A DNA stretch of 64,000 bases, taken from assembly GCA_047495785.1 (NCBI GenBank), contig JBLDXI010000059.1:248001-312000 (forward strand), given 5' to 3'. The notes beneath the pieces are model-generated. The model did not search any database. It had not been told where the DNA came from and saw only the letters and a list, made by a program, of their open reading frames with translations. The DNA is from Lepidodermella squamata. Its lineage: Eukaryota > Gastrotricha. Position 1 is the stretch's first letter. Every line of letters begins with the position of its first letter. The position numbers and the translations under genes are program-made. Positions 44,601 through 54,732 of this stretch are shown in pieces.

Positions 44601-47600
44601 CTTCGGTACGGCCTGATGACGCCAAAAGCAACAATAGCTATCACTAACAGCAACAAAATCGTGAATAAAATTGAGTGCTCGCGGAATAAAATATCAAAGA
44701 GCATTTTAGCGATTAAAATTTGAAATTTGAGCTGGAAATGTTAGTGAAGGGACTGGTTTATTGGGGCTTAAATGGGATCTTGAAACGGTATTACTCACTT
44801 GCAGCAGCGTGATCCAAGCATAACAGAATGCGTAATATCTGCGATCGATTCAACATTTCACAGATTTTCTGTTTTATTTTAAATTTTAGATTGATTTTTT
44901 TCACAAACATTTTCTTCATGTTATCACTTGTGAAAGATCCGGATATTTTATTCGCCTGAATCATTTTTCATATTTTTGATGTTAATTTACTATCAGTTTC
45001 GGTGATTACGTAACTAAAATAATTTTCGGGTGTTTGACATTCGGGTGTTTGTCATTAGGGAATTCGCGTTCGGGTGTTTGTCCTTTCGGGTATTAGCGTT
45101 CGGCAACGTGGCTTTCGGGTGATTGACATTCGGTCATCTGCCTTCGGGTACCTGACAATACACCGTGTAAGTTCGTACCCGCAAATTCATAACGTGGTTA
45201 TTTCGTAGCAATACAAATTCATATCATCCCTAAATTCGTGTTTGTGACCATTTCATACCAAAGTAGTGACCATTTCGTATCAAGTCTGCACGCGTAATAA
45301 ACTAATCAAAAGTGGTGCCATTTTCGTACCAAATCACGGAATAAGCTTGTTTACACCAATAAAATGGTGATCGAATGCACTGCAATGACACAGAAGTTGC
45401 TAGCAAAATCGCCGTGAAGCCATTTCTTCGGATTTATTCAGTGAAAATGCTTTGCAATATTTGCAACAAGACTTGCAAAAATCAAGTCGGCCTGAACATC
45501 CATACGGCCAGAATGTATGGCAAGGCCGCTGCTGAGCCGTCTAGCGTGGAAAGTTCCAGCGTATCATCGTCGTTGCCGAGCATGACCTACCTGGAAACCT
45601 CGATAAATGACGCTACTCCACGAGAGTCTTCGACTCCGAAACCAGCCACGACAGGCTCTTGGCAAAACCTGTCTTCTAATCCGCCTCAGGCCTTCGCAAC
45701 GCCTCAGCCCTATGCGACTCCTCGAGCAATAGCCGCGCCCCAGGCTGGGGTCTTTCCTCTGGGATTCGCACCTGATCCGAGTTGGTCATTCCAACAATGG
45801 CAGCAGCACCAGTGGAAACAATTTCAACACTGGCAGCAATTACAACAAGAAAAGGCGCAGATTCAAGCCACGCCACAAGCCGTGGTTCAACCGCAGAACG
45901 TGATGGTCCAAGCTGCGCCCAGGCCAGCTTTACCCAACCCGCTGGTTATTCCATACCGCTTCTATACCTCCTCACGAAACAATAAAGCGATAGGTGCCAA
46001 AGGTTTCTGCTATTACTGGGTCGAAAATCGGCAGCATTACCGCTGCAAAGATTGCTTCGTGGTGCCTATTTTGAATGCCGACAATACCGCGGTTATCGGT
46101 GTTGCATCTCAGCACAAACACTCGCCTGACTACTATCAAGTTGAAGTCGCGATAGCAGCTTCGAAAATACGAGAACGTGTCGCTGCTGAAACTGGGCTCG
46201 GTATACCAGAAATTGCCAGAAATGCCGCTTCTTCCTAAGGATAACATCGATGATGCGTACAACATCATTAAAAAAGAGGCCCCGCCGGTCGCAAAGCTGT
46301 CTTTGCTTTTCGATTACTACGACACCTTCTGGTTCCGGCAAGGAGTGTTGGTGTGTGCACAGCCTCGATATCCGAACAAACAACTTTGCTGAGGGCGGCA
46401 ACAATCGAATCAACAAAAAAGTGCGCGTGCCTCACCCGCATGTTTGGCGATTTAGCAGTGTGATGCTGGAACTAGAAAGTGAGAATCGCGCTGTGATCGA
46501 TCAAATTGTGGCTAAAAACTACAAAACTTCGGTACCGCGGGTGTATGAAAGACTGAACAAGCGCTTCTTTGAATTTTGGGCCGACCTGGCTAAAGGTCGA
46601 ATCGGTTATATGGCGTTCTTAGACGACGCAGCCCATCAGCTCTCCGAACTCAAAGAAAAGAAACCGGTGGTTGATCGCATAGGGCTTGATGAGGAAGAAG
46701 GTTCTGAAGATCTTGATGTTATCATTGAAGAAGGCGATAGTGACCATGAAAATGATGTTGATGTTGAAGAGTATTGATGATGCGATCGCGTCAATAAAGC
46801 CTGTTACGAAATGGCCACTACTTTGTTTTGAATTGGTACGTAAAAATCAAATTATAATTTTAGTATGAATAATCCACTTAAATTGTTACGAAAATATCAC
46901 CACTTTGTTACGAAATGACAGCGGTACGAAATTGCGGGTACGAACTTACACTTTGGCAATTGACAATGATTTTCCAGTGGCCGGATGAAAGAGACCCCTA
47001 GACTCAAAAATTGAGTCAATGTGAGCTCGATTATACTTTAAAAATTGATGATTAGATTGCGGGAAATTTTCATAGCTCGATGGAATACGACCGCCGTTTG
47101 ATCTTGCATCTAGTGTACGGTTGTACGGTTGGCAGGTATAGACGCCGAGGCGGTGATTTCTCCTTGACGATAGTGCTCTTTTGCTCCCAACCTGACTGAC
47201 ACAGAGTACCCTGCGTGTAGGTCAAACAGTCAAAAGCTTGACTTATGTTCATAATCACCGCGTATTCTCTACCTCGCGTGCCTCGCATCACATTTTTACT
47301 GCATTTTTTCTCTTATTCGAATCGACGGAAGCAACCCAGATTTGACCCCAAGCCAGGAAGAATCCGAAACTTTTTCGAAGCAATTGTTGAACCTTGTGTT
47401 GAAACTGGTAGCATTCTTTGTATAACCGATCAGATGCTTCAGGTGTAATGGCGAAGGGAACCGAATCTAAGACCTAATAATGATCAGTTTCGACGTCAGA
47501 TCGACGTCATCTGTTTCGAGAGAAATGTCTGTTCAGCCTGTACCACTGAGTACTTGGAAGAAGTCTTCGTAAACGTCCTCATTAGGACTCGCCCTAAGCT

Positions 47601-50600
47601 CATCCGCGATCGTGAGATATAGCTATTTTGTGGCGTTAAAATTCATTGCAAATTAAACGTAAAGATATAATCAGGAAATGAAAACATTTTTGTTGTTATC
47701 AGAGTATCGGTATATTATTCTGCACCGTGTTATTCTTTGATAATTTGTGTTCATTTTTTAATTTAATCTTGATTTTTCGACCCATTTATGAAGGCACACG
47801 TCACAGTGGAAGATTTCGATCTCTTCGATTTGAACGATGTCGACGCGGCTTTCGAAAAGATGACCCTGGTCAAATACTCTCAGACGATCAATCTGACCGG
47901 AAAGGGCCGCGGGCTGCAAATCGTTGCGTTGTACGCAGGTCACATGGTCGGCGGTACTGTCTGGAAAATTGTCAAAGAGGGCGAGGAGGAAATTGTCTAT
48001 ATGGTTGATATTAATCACAAGAAAGATCGTCACCTCAACGGATGTCACTTTGAGTCCATTGTGCGGCCACACATTTTGATAACGGACTGTTATAACGCAA
48101 ATTACATTCAGCCGAGACGTAAACAGCGCGATGAATTACTGATGAGTAAGTTTTATATCAGCGTGGCTAATCAGTGCAAATTCTAATATAGGCACTTCCG
48201 TTTTTTTTCATATTAGCTGAGATTCACCACACGTTGCGTGGGGGTGGAAATGTCCTGATCGCGACGGACACAGCTGGGAGAGTGCTGGAACTCGCGCAAA
48301 TGATGGATCACGTCTGGCATCAGCCCGAATCAGGTCTCCTCGCCTACTCCCTCGTCATGCTGAGCAATTTATCGTACAACGTGGTTGAATTTGCGAAATC
48401 TATGGTTGAATGGATGTCTGACCAAACACTGCGAGGCTTTGAAGGTCAACGCGTCAACCCGTTCGCATTCCGCCACGTCATTCTATGCCATACTATGGCT
48501 GAGTTCAAAAAAATTCCAGATCCCAAGGTTTGTGTTTTATTGCTTTTCCAAAGCTTTTAAGAGATCCAAGATCAAGCACAAAATAAGTATATATTTCAAG
48601 AGTTGATAAAAATGTCATCAGACGCATCTTTCTCGTCGTCTGCTGGCATGGAAACGATGGTTTTGCGTGAAAACTCCGAATGACGGCCCTGGGACATGTA
48701 GCTAGGGGAAGAAGCCCGTCGTAGCACGCCTTTCACCGAACTCATTCGTCTAAGCGAGACGTTGATAACTTGGCGTACATCGCGGTTGAAAAAGCTGTAT
48801 AACAGCGGGTTAATGCAGGCCTGAGCCATGGTCAACAGTTTCAAACTGTGAATGAGGATAGGATTACTTAGAAAATCCGGCGGCCCTTCTTTGAATAAAC
48901 CGCTGGTTTTAATATTGACGATTAACGCTACGATTTGATATGGGGTCCAGCAGATTGCGAATGTAATTAAAACAGCTACTAGGAGGGCGGTTGTTTTGCC
49001 GACATACCGCCTTCCGCGAGCCAGATTCGGCGTTTTACCGGCTATGTGGGTGATCACTCGGGAGTGAATGATGAAAGTCAAAATCAGCGGTAGCACGAAT
49101 GAAAAGGCGAAGACGGAACTTGAATAAATCACGAAGAGTATTGGCGAGCTCCAGCTTTGAATGCAATACGACCCAACAATGTATTCTGATTAGAAAAATT
49201 CAAAAAAATTTGAATATTAAGGTGGAATTTTGTTGAATTACCTCGCACATTTTGCACGTGTTTTTCGTCGAGTTTAAATATAGGCAGATAAATTTTTGCG
49301 TGATGCAAACCGCCGTGTATAACTGCGGGTATTGATAACAAGCCGTGAGCGATGACTATGGCGAGCACAATTCCGATGGTTTTCAGAACTAATTTGCCAG
49401 CCTCTCCGGAATTGTCGTGAGTTATAGTCATCCTCCGAATAGATGCTCGCATGTTAGTTACACGGTGGTAGCGAATGCTTGCGATTATTGTCATTAGGGT
49501 ACAGGAAACACCGACTAGAGCCATGATGACCGGGTCGCGAAATTTGCACATAATTTCACCAAACTGCCATTCGCTTTCTTTCAACGTGGACGTGATTATC
49601 ATTCCGATATTTAAGGAGGCCATTAATATGTCGTCGACTGCTAGAACAGCGACTAAAATTGTGATTAAATCGCGAGTTTTGCCGTCATTTATCATATTAG
49701 GCTTGAAGCCGCGCTTCGTTTTGAGCAGACCTGTAATAAAACGGCGAAAAAATCAAACCATATGGTAGAAGATGTGAAATCTTACTTGCAATGACAAAAA
49801 TATTGCCAATAATTGCGATTAGAACTTCGACAGCCGCAATCACAACCAGCGCAATTTTGATGTCGCGCGATATCATTGCTGTTTCATCAATCAGCGATTC
49901 GATGTCTCGAGTAGTTTGCTGGGGCGTGAAATCTGTCACGCTTGGTCGCGTTACCATATGCGACAAGGTGATGGCAGCTGTTCGCATTTGCTTTCGGCGA
50001 CTTAACAGACTTTTTGTGGTCTTCAACTGCTTCGTCGCGTTTAGAGCCCATTGGGCTGTCGTCGTCATAATCATCGCATATTTTATACAAAAAATCTAGA
50101 ATTTCTGGAATCATAAATTTGCGTGTAATCAAGTATGTTCTAATTTTTTTGCGTTGATTAGGTTGTGCTAGCAAGCATGCCAGATCTGGAGAGTGGGTTC
50201 TCTCGGACCCTTTTCACAAATTGGGTGAGCGATTCGCGAAATACGATAATTTTAACTACGAGGACGACGCCCAACACGCTAGCCAGGCGGCTTATCGACG
50301 ACAATCAATCGCTGGAACGAATGTCTCTCGAAATAAAGCGACGCGTGCGACTTGAAGGCGAAGAGCTGGAAGAATTCATGCGTAGGCAACGCGAGAAGCA
50401 GCTCGAAGAAGAAAATACGAAAAAGTGAGTGAGACATCGTTAATTTGATAATTAAAATGTGTTATACTTAATATTAGGGAGGAGGAGTCTGGATCTGAAG
50501 AGGAGAGTGATGATGAATTAGGTGCGAATGCGTTGGCTGTGCCTGGCGCGACCACGCCCGGCGCCCCTGGCCCGCAGGCGGGATCGATGGTTTTCGATCG

Positions 50601-52908
50601 CATGAACTCTGTCCCAACGGGTGACAGCAAGTTTGGCGCGAAGGGTCACAGTAAATTGATGAAACACCTTCAGCGATACGCCCACCCAACATATCCTCTC
50701 GTTGAGAAAAAGCTGAAATGGGACGACTACGGCGAAATTATCAAGTGAGTTTTTGTGCAGCTTTCTAAATACAAATGAGACACATCAAAGGAAACCCGAC
50801 CCTTTTTCGTGAAATCTAGTAGCTCAAGCGATAACAGCACCCAATTTAGAGCAAGCCGCCCTACATTTGGCCACTTCGAATTTTTGTTAATTTTCAAGCG
50901 GGATGAATTTTTAGGAAGAAAATAAGCAGAAGCAGAAGCTCTTGGGTTATCGGATGCCGAACTCCGCAGGTCCGGACGATTTTACCTAGATTTTTTAGGC
51001 TAATTTTTTAGTCACATGTACGTTTATAAATGGCGTTCTGTGAGGTTGCTTGACATTGGGGCTGGAGGCTTCTCAGCTGCGACTATTTAGCCCCGGCGGT
51101 TTTCACCAATTGAACTGGCATACAATTTAGCCTACGAAATTTCAGCATAAATCTGGAGGGTATACCAAGCGGCAATTTAGCGATTAGTTTGAAAAGCTGA
51201 CGTAGAGAACGTAGTTTTTCCTAGCGGTTCGGCGCGGAAATTTCTGGACGCGATTGATAGCGCTATACGTAAGCTATTGGTTAAACTAGGTGAAACTAGC
51301 CCTCAGTGAATTCAGGCCGGGAAGCTCTATTTGATTGAAAATAATGAAAGTGTCGGTTATCCTGTGCTGTCTCTCAAATATCAAAACCTCTATAATTTGT
51401 AAAGCAAAATTCAGGTTTTTATGTGGAATTTTATCGTATTACCCAAATTGAGCGAAATGTTCTTGATGGATAGCCTCATATGAAATCAGAGGCAGGCATT
51501 CGAGTAAATTGAAAATAAAGAAGAGCCCCGAAGCCTATGTCCGAAATAGGACAGCCTCAAATATGGGTGTAACTTTTTTCATCAGACATACGTCTTCTTT
51601 TATCGCAGACAAATGTCTTATTCATTCGGCAAACTAAAATGTGACTGGATACATCCGCCAATAAATTCTACTCCAAGCCGAGTTTCAATGAATTTTAGAA
51701 TCGAGCTAACTACATTTTTAGGTTCCTCGGCTTGGCGATTGGGCAGAGATGATCGAAAAAGTTCATAACTGAGTCTCGTAACTAATAAGGTGGATGTAAC
51801 TCCCATTATTTCATGAACAAAATCCTGACGGGGAATCTAGTTAGCTTGGCACTAAAATTCCATCTTTGGGTCAAATTAGCTCCTTAGTTTTCAGACCAGA
51901 ATTTCCAGGCGAATAGACGAAATATAGAATGCAATATTTTTCAGTAATTTATAAAAAATGTAAATTTCTCTATCTAGCCCGGCCGACTTCATGTTGGGTG
52001 ATACCCTGCTGCCCCGTCAATACGATACGACAGCCTCGGGTGAAGTTGTCCCGTCCGAAGATATGGACCGGACGATATCTCCGAATCCTCACGGTGGGGG
52101 CGGTTATGGCGATGGAGATGCGATGGACCAGTACCCGGCTATTCAACCGCCTCCGCCGGCTGTCGACCCCGAAATCTCACTGGCATCACTGCCGACGAAA
52201 CCAGTCGTAACAACGCAGGTTTACGACGTTCGAGCCAACATCCTATTCATCGATTTCGAGGGGCGAAGTGACGGCGAGTCGATCAAAAAAATCATCCAGC
52301 AAATCAAGCCAACCAAATTAGTCCTAGTGCACGGCGATGAAGAGTCGACCCGGCTAATGAACGACTATTGCCGATCGACAATGACGCCTAGGACCAGTGT
52401 AATAGCCCCGCGTTGCTACGAACGCCTCGATTTGTCATCCGATCGCCACATGTACCAAGTGCGGTTGACGGATCAACTCGCGAGCGGCCTGCGGTTCTTC
52501 AAAGCTGGCGATTTCGAAGTGGCCTGGGTCGACGGTATCATTAACGCCGGCCGGAGCGATCAACAGGTCGCTGTTCCCGGCGTCGAGTCAGTCCCTGGTA
52601 GCAGATCGGCGCCAATGGATGCGAATATGACAACTTTGCATGAATTGACGCCGTTGCTCGACGTGTTGCCGCAAGATGAAGTGCCGTATCATGACAGCCT
52701 GTTTGTATCGGAGCCGCGCCTCTCCGACCTCAAGCAGGTGCTGCAACGCGAAAATATCAAGGCGGAATTTACGGGCGGTATTCTGGTTTGCGAGGAGAAA
52801 ATCGCAATAAAGCGCACTGAAGCCGGACGTTTTCAACTCGAGGGCCCAATTTGCGAGGCCTACTTTCGCGTGCGTGACGTCCTTTACCAGCAATTTGCCA
52901 TTTTGTAA
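35649..52908 (+). CDS. CPSF2: Cleavage and polyadenylation specificity factor subunit 2 (CPSF100)
   Basis: Six exons join in phase: 35649-35957, 47794-48145, 48217-48527, 50162-50424, 50478-50744 and 51978-52908, giving about 810 residues, close to the usual 780. The N-terminal metallo-beta-lactamase fold ([24 protein letters not shown]) has lost the zinc-binding His cluster, as in all CPSF2. The beta-CASP region ([30 protein letters not shown]) and RNA-metabolizing motif follow, with an acidic linker ([13 protein letters not shown]). The C-terminal domain ends YQQFAIL. It pairs with CPSF3 in pre-mRNA 3' end cleavage in the nucleus. Intron 1 is 11.8 kb and contains an antisense MACPF gene, a Harbinger relic and two MULEs; intron 3 (1.6 kb) contains an antisense GPCR gene. 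Introns 2 and 4 are 71 and 53 bases. Confidence 0.95.
36143..39074 (-). CDS. MACPF - LDLa - C-type lectin - LDLa protein, nested in CPSF2 intron 1
   Basis: Two exons (39074-37311, then 36430-36143) join in phase 0 to give 683 residues. The start is the first ATG, followed by a hydrophobic [11 protein letters not shown] that could be a weak signal peptide. The MACPF domain occupies about 100-400 with the signature [18 protein letters not shown] poly-Thr linker (about 420-450) leads to an LDL-receptor class A repeat ([13 protein letters not shown]). A C-type lectin domain follows ([35 protein letters not shown]); its end lies in exon 2 (SYPRPLCEA). A second LDLa repeat comes last ([16 protein letters not shown]). 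By family knowledge this is a secreted, membrane-inserting, glycan- or lipoprotein-recognising protein, plausibly immune or nutritional. The 880-base intron carries a dispersed repeat. The whole gene is antisense to CPSF2 and inside its first intron. Confidence 0.9.
36590..36910 (+). repeat. Dispersed repeat, copy 2 of 3
   Basis: Inside the intron of the MACPF gene. Matches the complement of 24700-24910, and its left half (CCTAAATATGGTTTTTCGAG) resembles 54250-54280. Confidence 0.7.
39075..39914. other. Upstream region of the MACPF gene, no further gene
   Basis: ATTTTATAACG at about 39108 could serve as a TATA-like box for the minus-strand gene. The short + strand frames (39291-39488, 39743-40138) have no recognised domain. 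Confidence 0.35.
39915..40032. repeat. Long near-perfect hairpin
   Basis: The arm 39915-39973 (GCGTGGCAGCAAGTCTTGTT, then GATTATGACAGATTAGGA, then CCGGTACC) is repeated as its complement to 40032, with a small mismatch block in the middle and a 4-base GAAT loop. Arms are about 55 bases. Nothing is encoded. It may be a tiny foldback transposon or a transcribed hairpin. Confidence 0.85.
40486..41076 (-). pseudogene. PIF/Harbinger transposase, internally deleted
   Basis: Two minus-strand pieces remain. 41076-40882 encodes an acidic N-terminus ([20 protein letters not shown]). 40835-40486 encodes the end of a DDE_4 domain: [20 protein letters not shown] contains the third catalytic acidic residue (IEQAFG), then WRRLYRLAF and [11 protein letters not shown]. 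The HTH and the first two Asp are missing and the frame shifts between the pieces. It lies next to a Myb/SANT-like gene on the same strand, the two-gene layout of Harbinger elements, within CPSF2 intron 1. Confidence 0.8.
41369..42241 (-). pseudogene. Myb/SANT-like accessory protein of the Harbinger element
   Basis: Frame 42241-41936 starts [17 protein letters not shown] and ends shortly after [15 protein letters not shown]. Frame 41914-41369 holds a helical DNA-binding-like part ([51 protein letters not shown]). I infer these are two exons of the DNA-binding partner of the adjacent Harbinger transposase. The link between them was not resolved, and the domain assignment is by spacing only. 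Confidence 0.45.
42588..45164 (-). mobile_element. MULE-C, inserted in the left end of MULE-D
   Basis: GTGTAAGT flanks the element directly (42580-42587 and 45165-45172) and is the terminal sequence of MULE-D, so this is an 8-base target duplication of that element. Ends read GGCTAGCTGTCATG on the left and GGTGTATTGTCAGG on the complement of the right. About 150 bases at each end iterate CCCGAA with 8-13-base spacers (CACCCGAAAGC, CTTGCCCGAATG). Both inverted ends finish at TTTTTAGTTACGTAATC-like sequence. It encodes the transposase at 43007-44590. Confidence 0.85.
43007..44590 (-). pseudogene. MULE-C transposase, nearly intact, one stop
   Basis: Four exons: about 44590-44203, 44152-43911, 43841-43596 and 43548-43007, separated by introns of 50, 69 and 47 bases with phases that fit. 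Exon 1 carries a FLYWCH/WRKY-like finger ([35 protein letters not shown]). The catalytic triad is Asp in WYCDGTFRS, Asp in ILSDFEAGF and Glu in TNDTEAWNG, and CYFHFCQ links the two halves. The C-terminal region ends HMVPLNDDH. One in-frame TAA at 44079-44081 interrupts exon 2; nothing else is broken. The exact start is uncertain because upstream sequence reads like an intron ending GTCATCAG. It acts on the CCCGAA-word termini by inference. Confidence 0.8.
45375..46777 (+). pseudogene. MULE-D transposase, catalytic core deleted
   Basis: The N-terminus (from about 45450) has a C2H2-like finger ([20 protein letters not shown]), then a Ser/Pro and Gln-rich linker, then a FLYWCH-like finger ([23 protein letters not shown]) up to a TAA at 46236. 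The first two catalytic Asp are absent. After a frame change the C-terminal third returns: [20 protein letters not shown] holds the catalytic Glu, followed by PHPHVWRF and an acidic tail ([19 protein letters not shown]). It is an internal deletion derivative and cannot catalyse transposition. Confidence 0.75.
48596..50074 (-). CDS. Class A G-protein-coupled receptor, nested in CPSF2 intron 3
   Basis: Three exons: 50074-49786, 49730-49242 and 49185-48596, with both junctions in phase, give 455 residues. Seven hydrophobic helices are visible. TM1 has the GN motif ([10 protein letters not shown]). TM3 ends SIRYHRV in place of DRY. ECL2 has a Cys (GSYCIQSW) to pair with the TM3-proximal Cys (GEIMCKF). 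TM6 is [13 protein letters not shown]7 is [14 protein letters not shown]. The N-terminus has an NAT glycosylation site. The long Ser-rich tail (RRASSPSY) may be phosphorylated. The class is clear, the ligand is not; a peptide receptor is likely from the TM6-TM7 pattern. The entire coding region fits inside the 1634-base intron of CPSF2, on the opposite strand. Confidence 0.9.
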
Positions 52909-53041
52909 CGATGGGACTCGCGGCCGGAAATAAAGCTCATTCTTAGAATTCCGCAATTTTGATCAATCACTTTTGTTTTTACAGGAAAAAATAATAATAA
53001 AACGATATATTGTGATGTGTACGTATTTTACCTATTTCAGC

Positions 53042-53313
53042 CGCTGTGATTATCTCGACTCGGATGCTACAAAAAAATTAGCCCGGAAGAAGAGTGGATA
53101 TTTTTGAGAAGAATTCATAACGAAATAAAAGTGTCCGGTTTGCGGGAACAATTGAAAAATGAAGTTTGCTTTAGATTTGACACCATGCTGGCCGGAGCAA
53201 AAGAGTTGATGGTTTGCGGGTCCTCCAGGGATTGCGAACGCTTGCCGATAAAACTGCGTAGACATAACAACAGCGAAAAATGCAATAAAACCGCGCCCTC
53301 AGCTACTGAATAA
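53042..53313 (+). other. Possible terminal exon, unknown protein
   Basis: After TATTTCAG at 53041 an open frame (from about 53052) reads KKISPEEEWIFLRRIHNEIK, then EVCFRFDTMLAGAKELMVCG, to a stop at 53311. Composition looks coding but I recognise no family and no upstream exon was found. It lies 130 bases after CPSF2 on the same strand and could be the end of a further short gene or an alternative CPSF2 3' exon. Confidence 0.3.
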
Positions 53314-54723
53314 CGTTAATATTGATGCGATGTTTTTTACGAAATCATCAAATAATGTTCGCAGTTCATCATCCATCACCGTTCGTATATTAAATGGCTG
53401 AACGTGAAAAAAACGAAGAAACGCCGTTAAATGGAGTTATTATCACGTTGAAAGCTGGAATGTTCTATTTTAGATTGCTAGCATTTTTGAGAACGCATCA
53501 ATTTTAGATGAAATTCGAAGTAATTATGCGAAATGCATTGTGGGTATACGGTGTTGTTTGAACCCAGACACTAGCAGAAAAAACAGTGTTAAGCACAGAC
53601 ATCGTAGGCGAGTTGAAATCAGTCTAAGCGGTTTAAAACAGCAACATAACAAGAACGGGTAACTCAGGTGTTTTATAACAAAAAAGAACACATTGATGGA
53701 TTATCTGAATAAAAATAGTTACGCGCTCATTGTATGGCTTGTTGTGTACTCGATGTTGAGAAAACGGGTAGATTTACCTAAGGCAAGTCAATACTATATG
53801 TATAAGCGACAATTTGCCTTGCCCTAGGCCAGTCTTATACCCGAACCAGATGAGACATCACAGGTTAGGTATAGAGCCTGTGCTCGCGTACGAAAATCTA
53901 TCAATCGCATCTCGGGAATTTGTTCGCTCTTATAAAATAATAATTAAGAACGACGTTGTTTTTGTATACACAATTTATATCGATATGAAATAACTATATT
54001 AGATGGGGGAAAAAAAACAGAAAAGCACTTAGGCCACCAGCGATAGACGATTCGATTCGGTAAATAAATCATCGCACTTACCACTTACCGCTGTAAGAAA
54101 AATATAAATGATGGAGTGCAGCACGACACGATGAAAACTGCATCTCTGACGTACGCTGCATGGAGTCCAATATGTTTCGAAAGGCTTTGCGCCAAGTGGT
54201 CACCCTAAATGTATATAGTAAGCTAAAATTGAGACTGCATGATTTTTCCGAAATATGGTTTTTGAGTTTCACGTACTGCTTTGGATCTCAATTGTTATTA
54301 CCAAGAGTAGTCGATATATCTTTCAATTTTCGTATTTTCCGCTATTATAGAGCCGATTTACGGTATAAGCAGCCTGGGAAGCCTTGTCATTTACCTGAAG
54401 GTGAGGATACCAGCTAGCTAATGCGGCAAATGCCATGCTAAATTTTGCGCGTGGTGATCAATAAAGAAAAGTCGAAACCGCAAAAGAAAGATGTTTCGAT
54501 TCAGTTTTCAAATTAGAACGCCTAATTTTGCTATTGCAGACATTCAAAAACTAACGAAGTTCTGAACTAGTTTTTGCCTATATATCATACATCGGTTCAT
54601 ATCGGTCAAAACTCAATTATTCGGCAAGCAAAATTCAATAGAATTGTGATAGCAAATCATGATATATTATAGCACAAAATAATGTTATCTAGCGTAATAC
54701 CATTGATATTTATTTATTATTTA
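53314..54723. other. No gene; dispersed repeat copy 3 near 54200-54370
   Basis: AT-rich. From about 54200 the text (CCGAAATATGGTTTTTGAGT, GTATTTTCCGCTATTATAGA) resembles 36640-36780, so a third, diverged copy of that repeat is present. The frame on 54160-54417 is contained in it and is not a gene. Confidence 0.5.
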
Positions 54724-54732
54724 TTTATTGAG

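Larger units (their letters stand above)
42574..46956 (+). mobile_element. MULE-D, split by MULE-C
   Basis: CAATTGAC lies outside both ends (42566-42573, 46957-46964). The right end carries GTGTAAGTTCGTACC on its complement; the left end begins GATTTAGTGTAAGT, is interrupted by MULE-C, and resumes at 45165 as GTGTAAGTTCGTACCCGC. Both subterminal regions (45171-45340 and 46805-46950) repeat TTCGTACC/TTTCGTACCAA words in opposite orientation. Without MULE-C the element is about 1.8 kb and encodes an internally deleted transposase on the + strand. Confidence 0.75.

Noticed and set aside
44640-44704. Transmembrane N-terminus of the MULE-C transposase ([18 protein letters not shown])
   Set aside because: The hydrophobic stretch reads through sequence ending in a good acceptor (GTCATCAG), so it is most likely intron.
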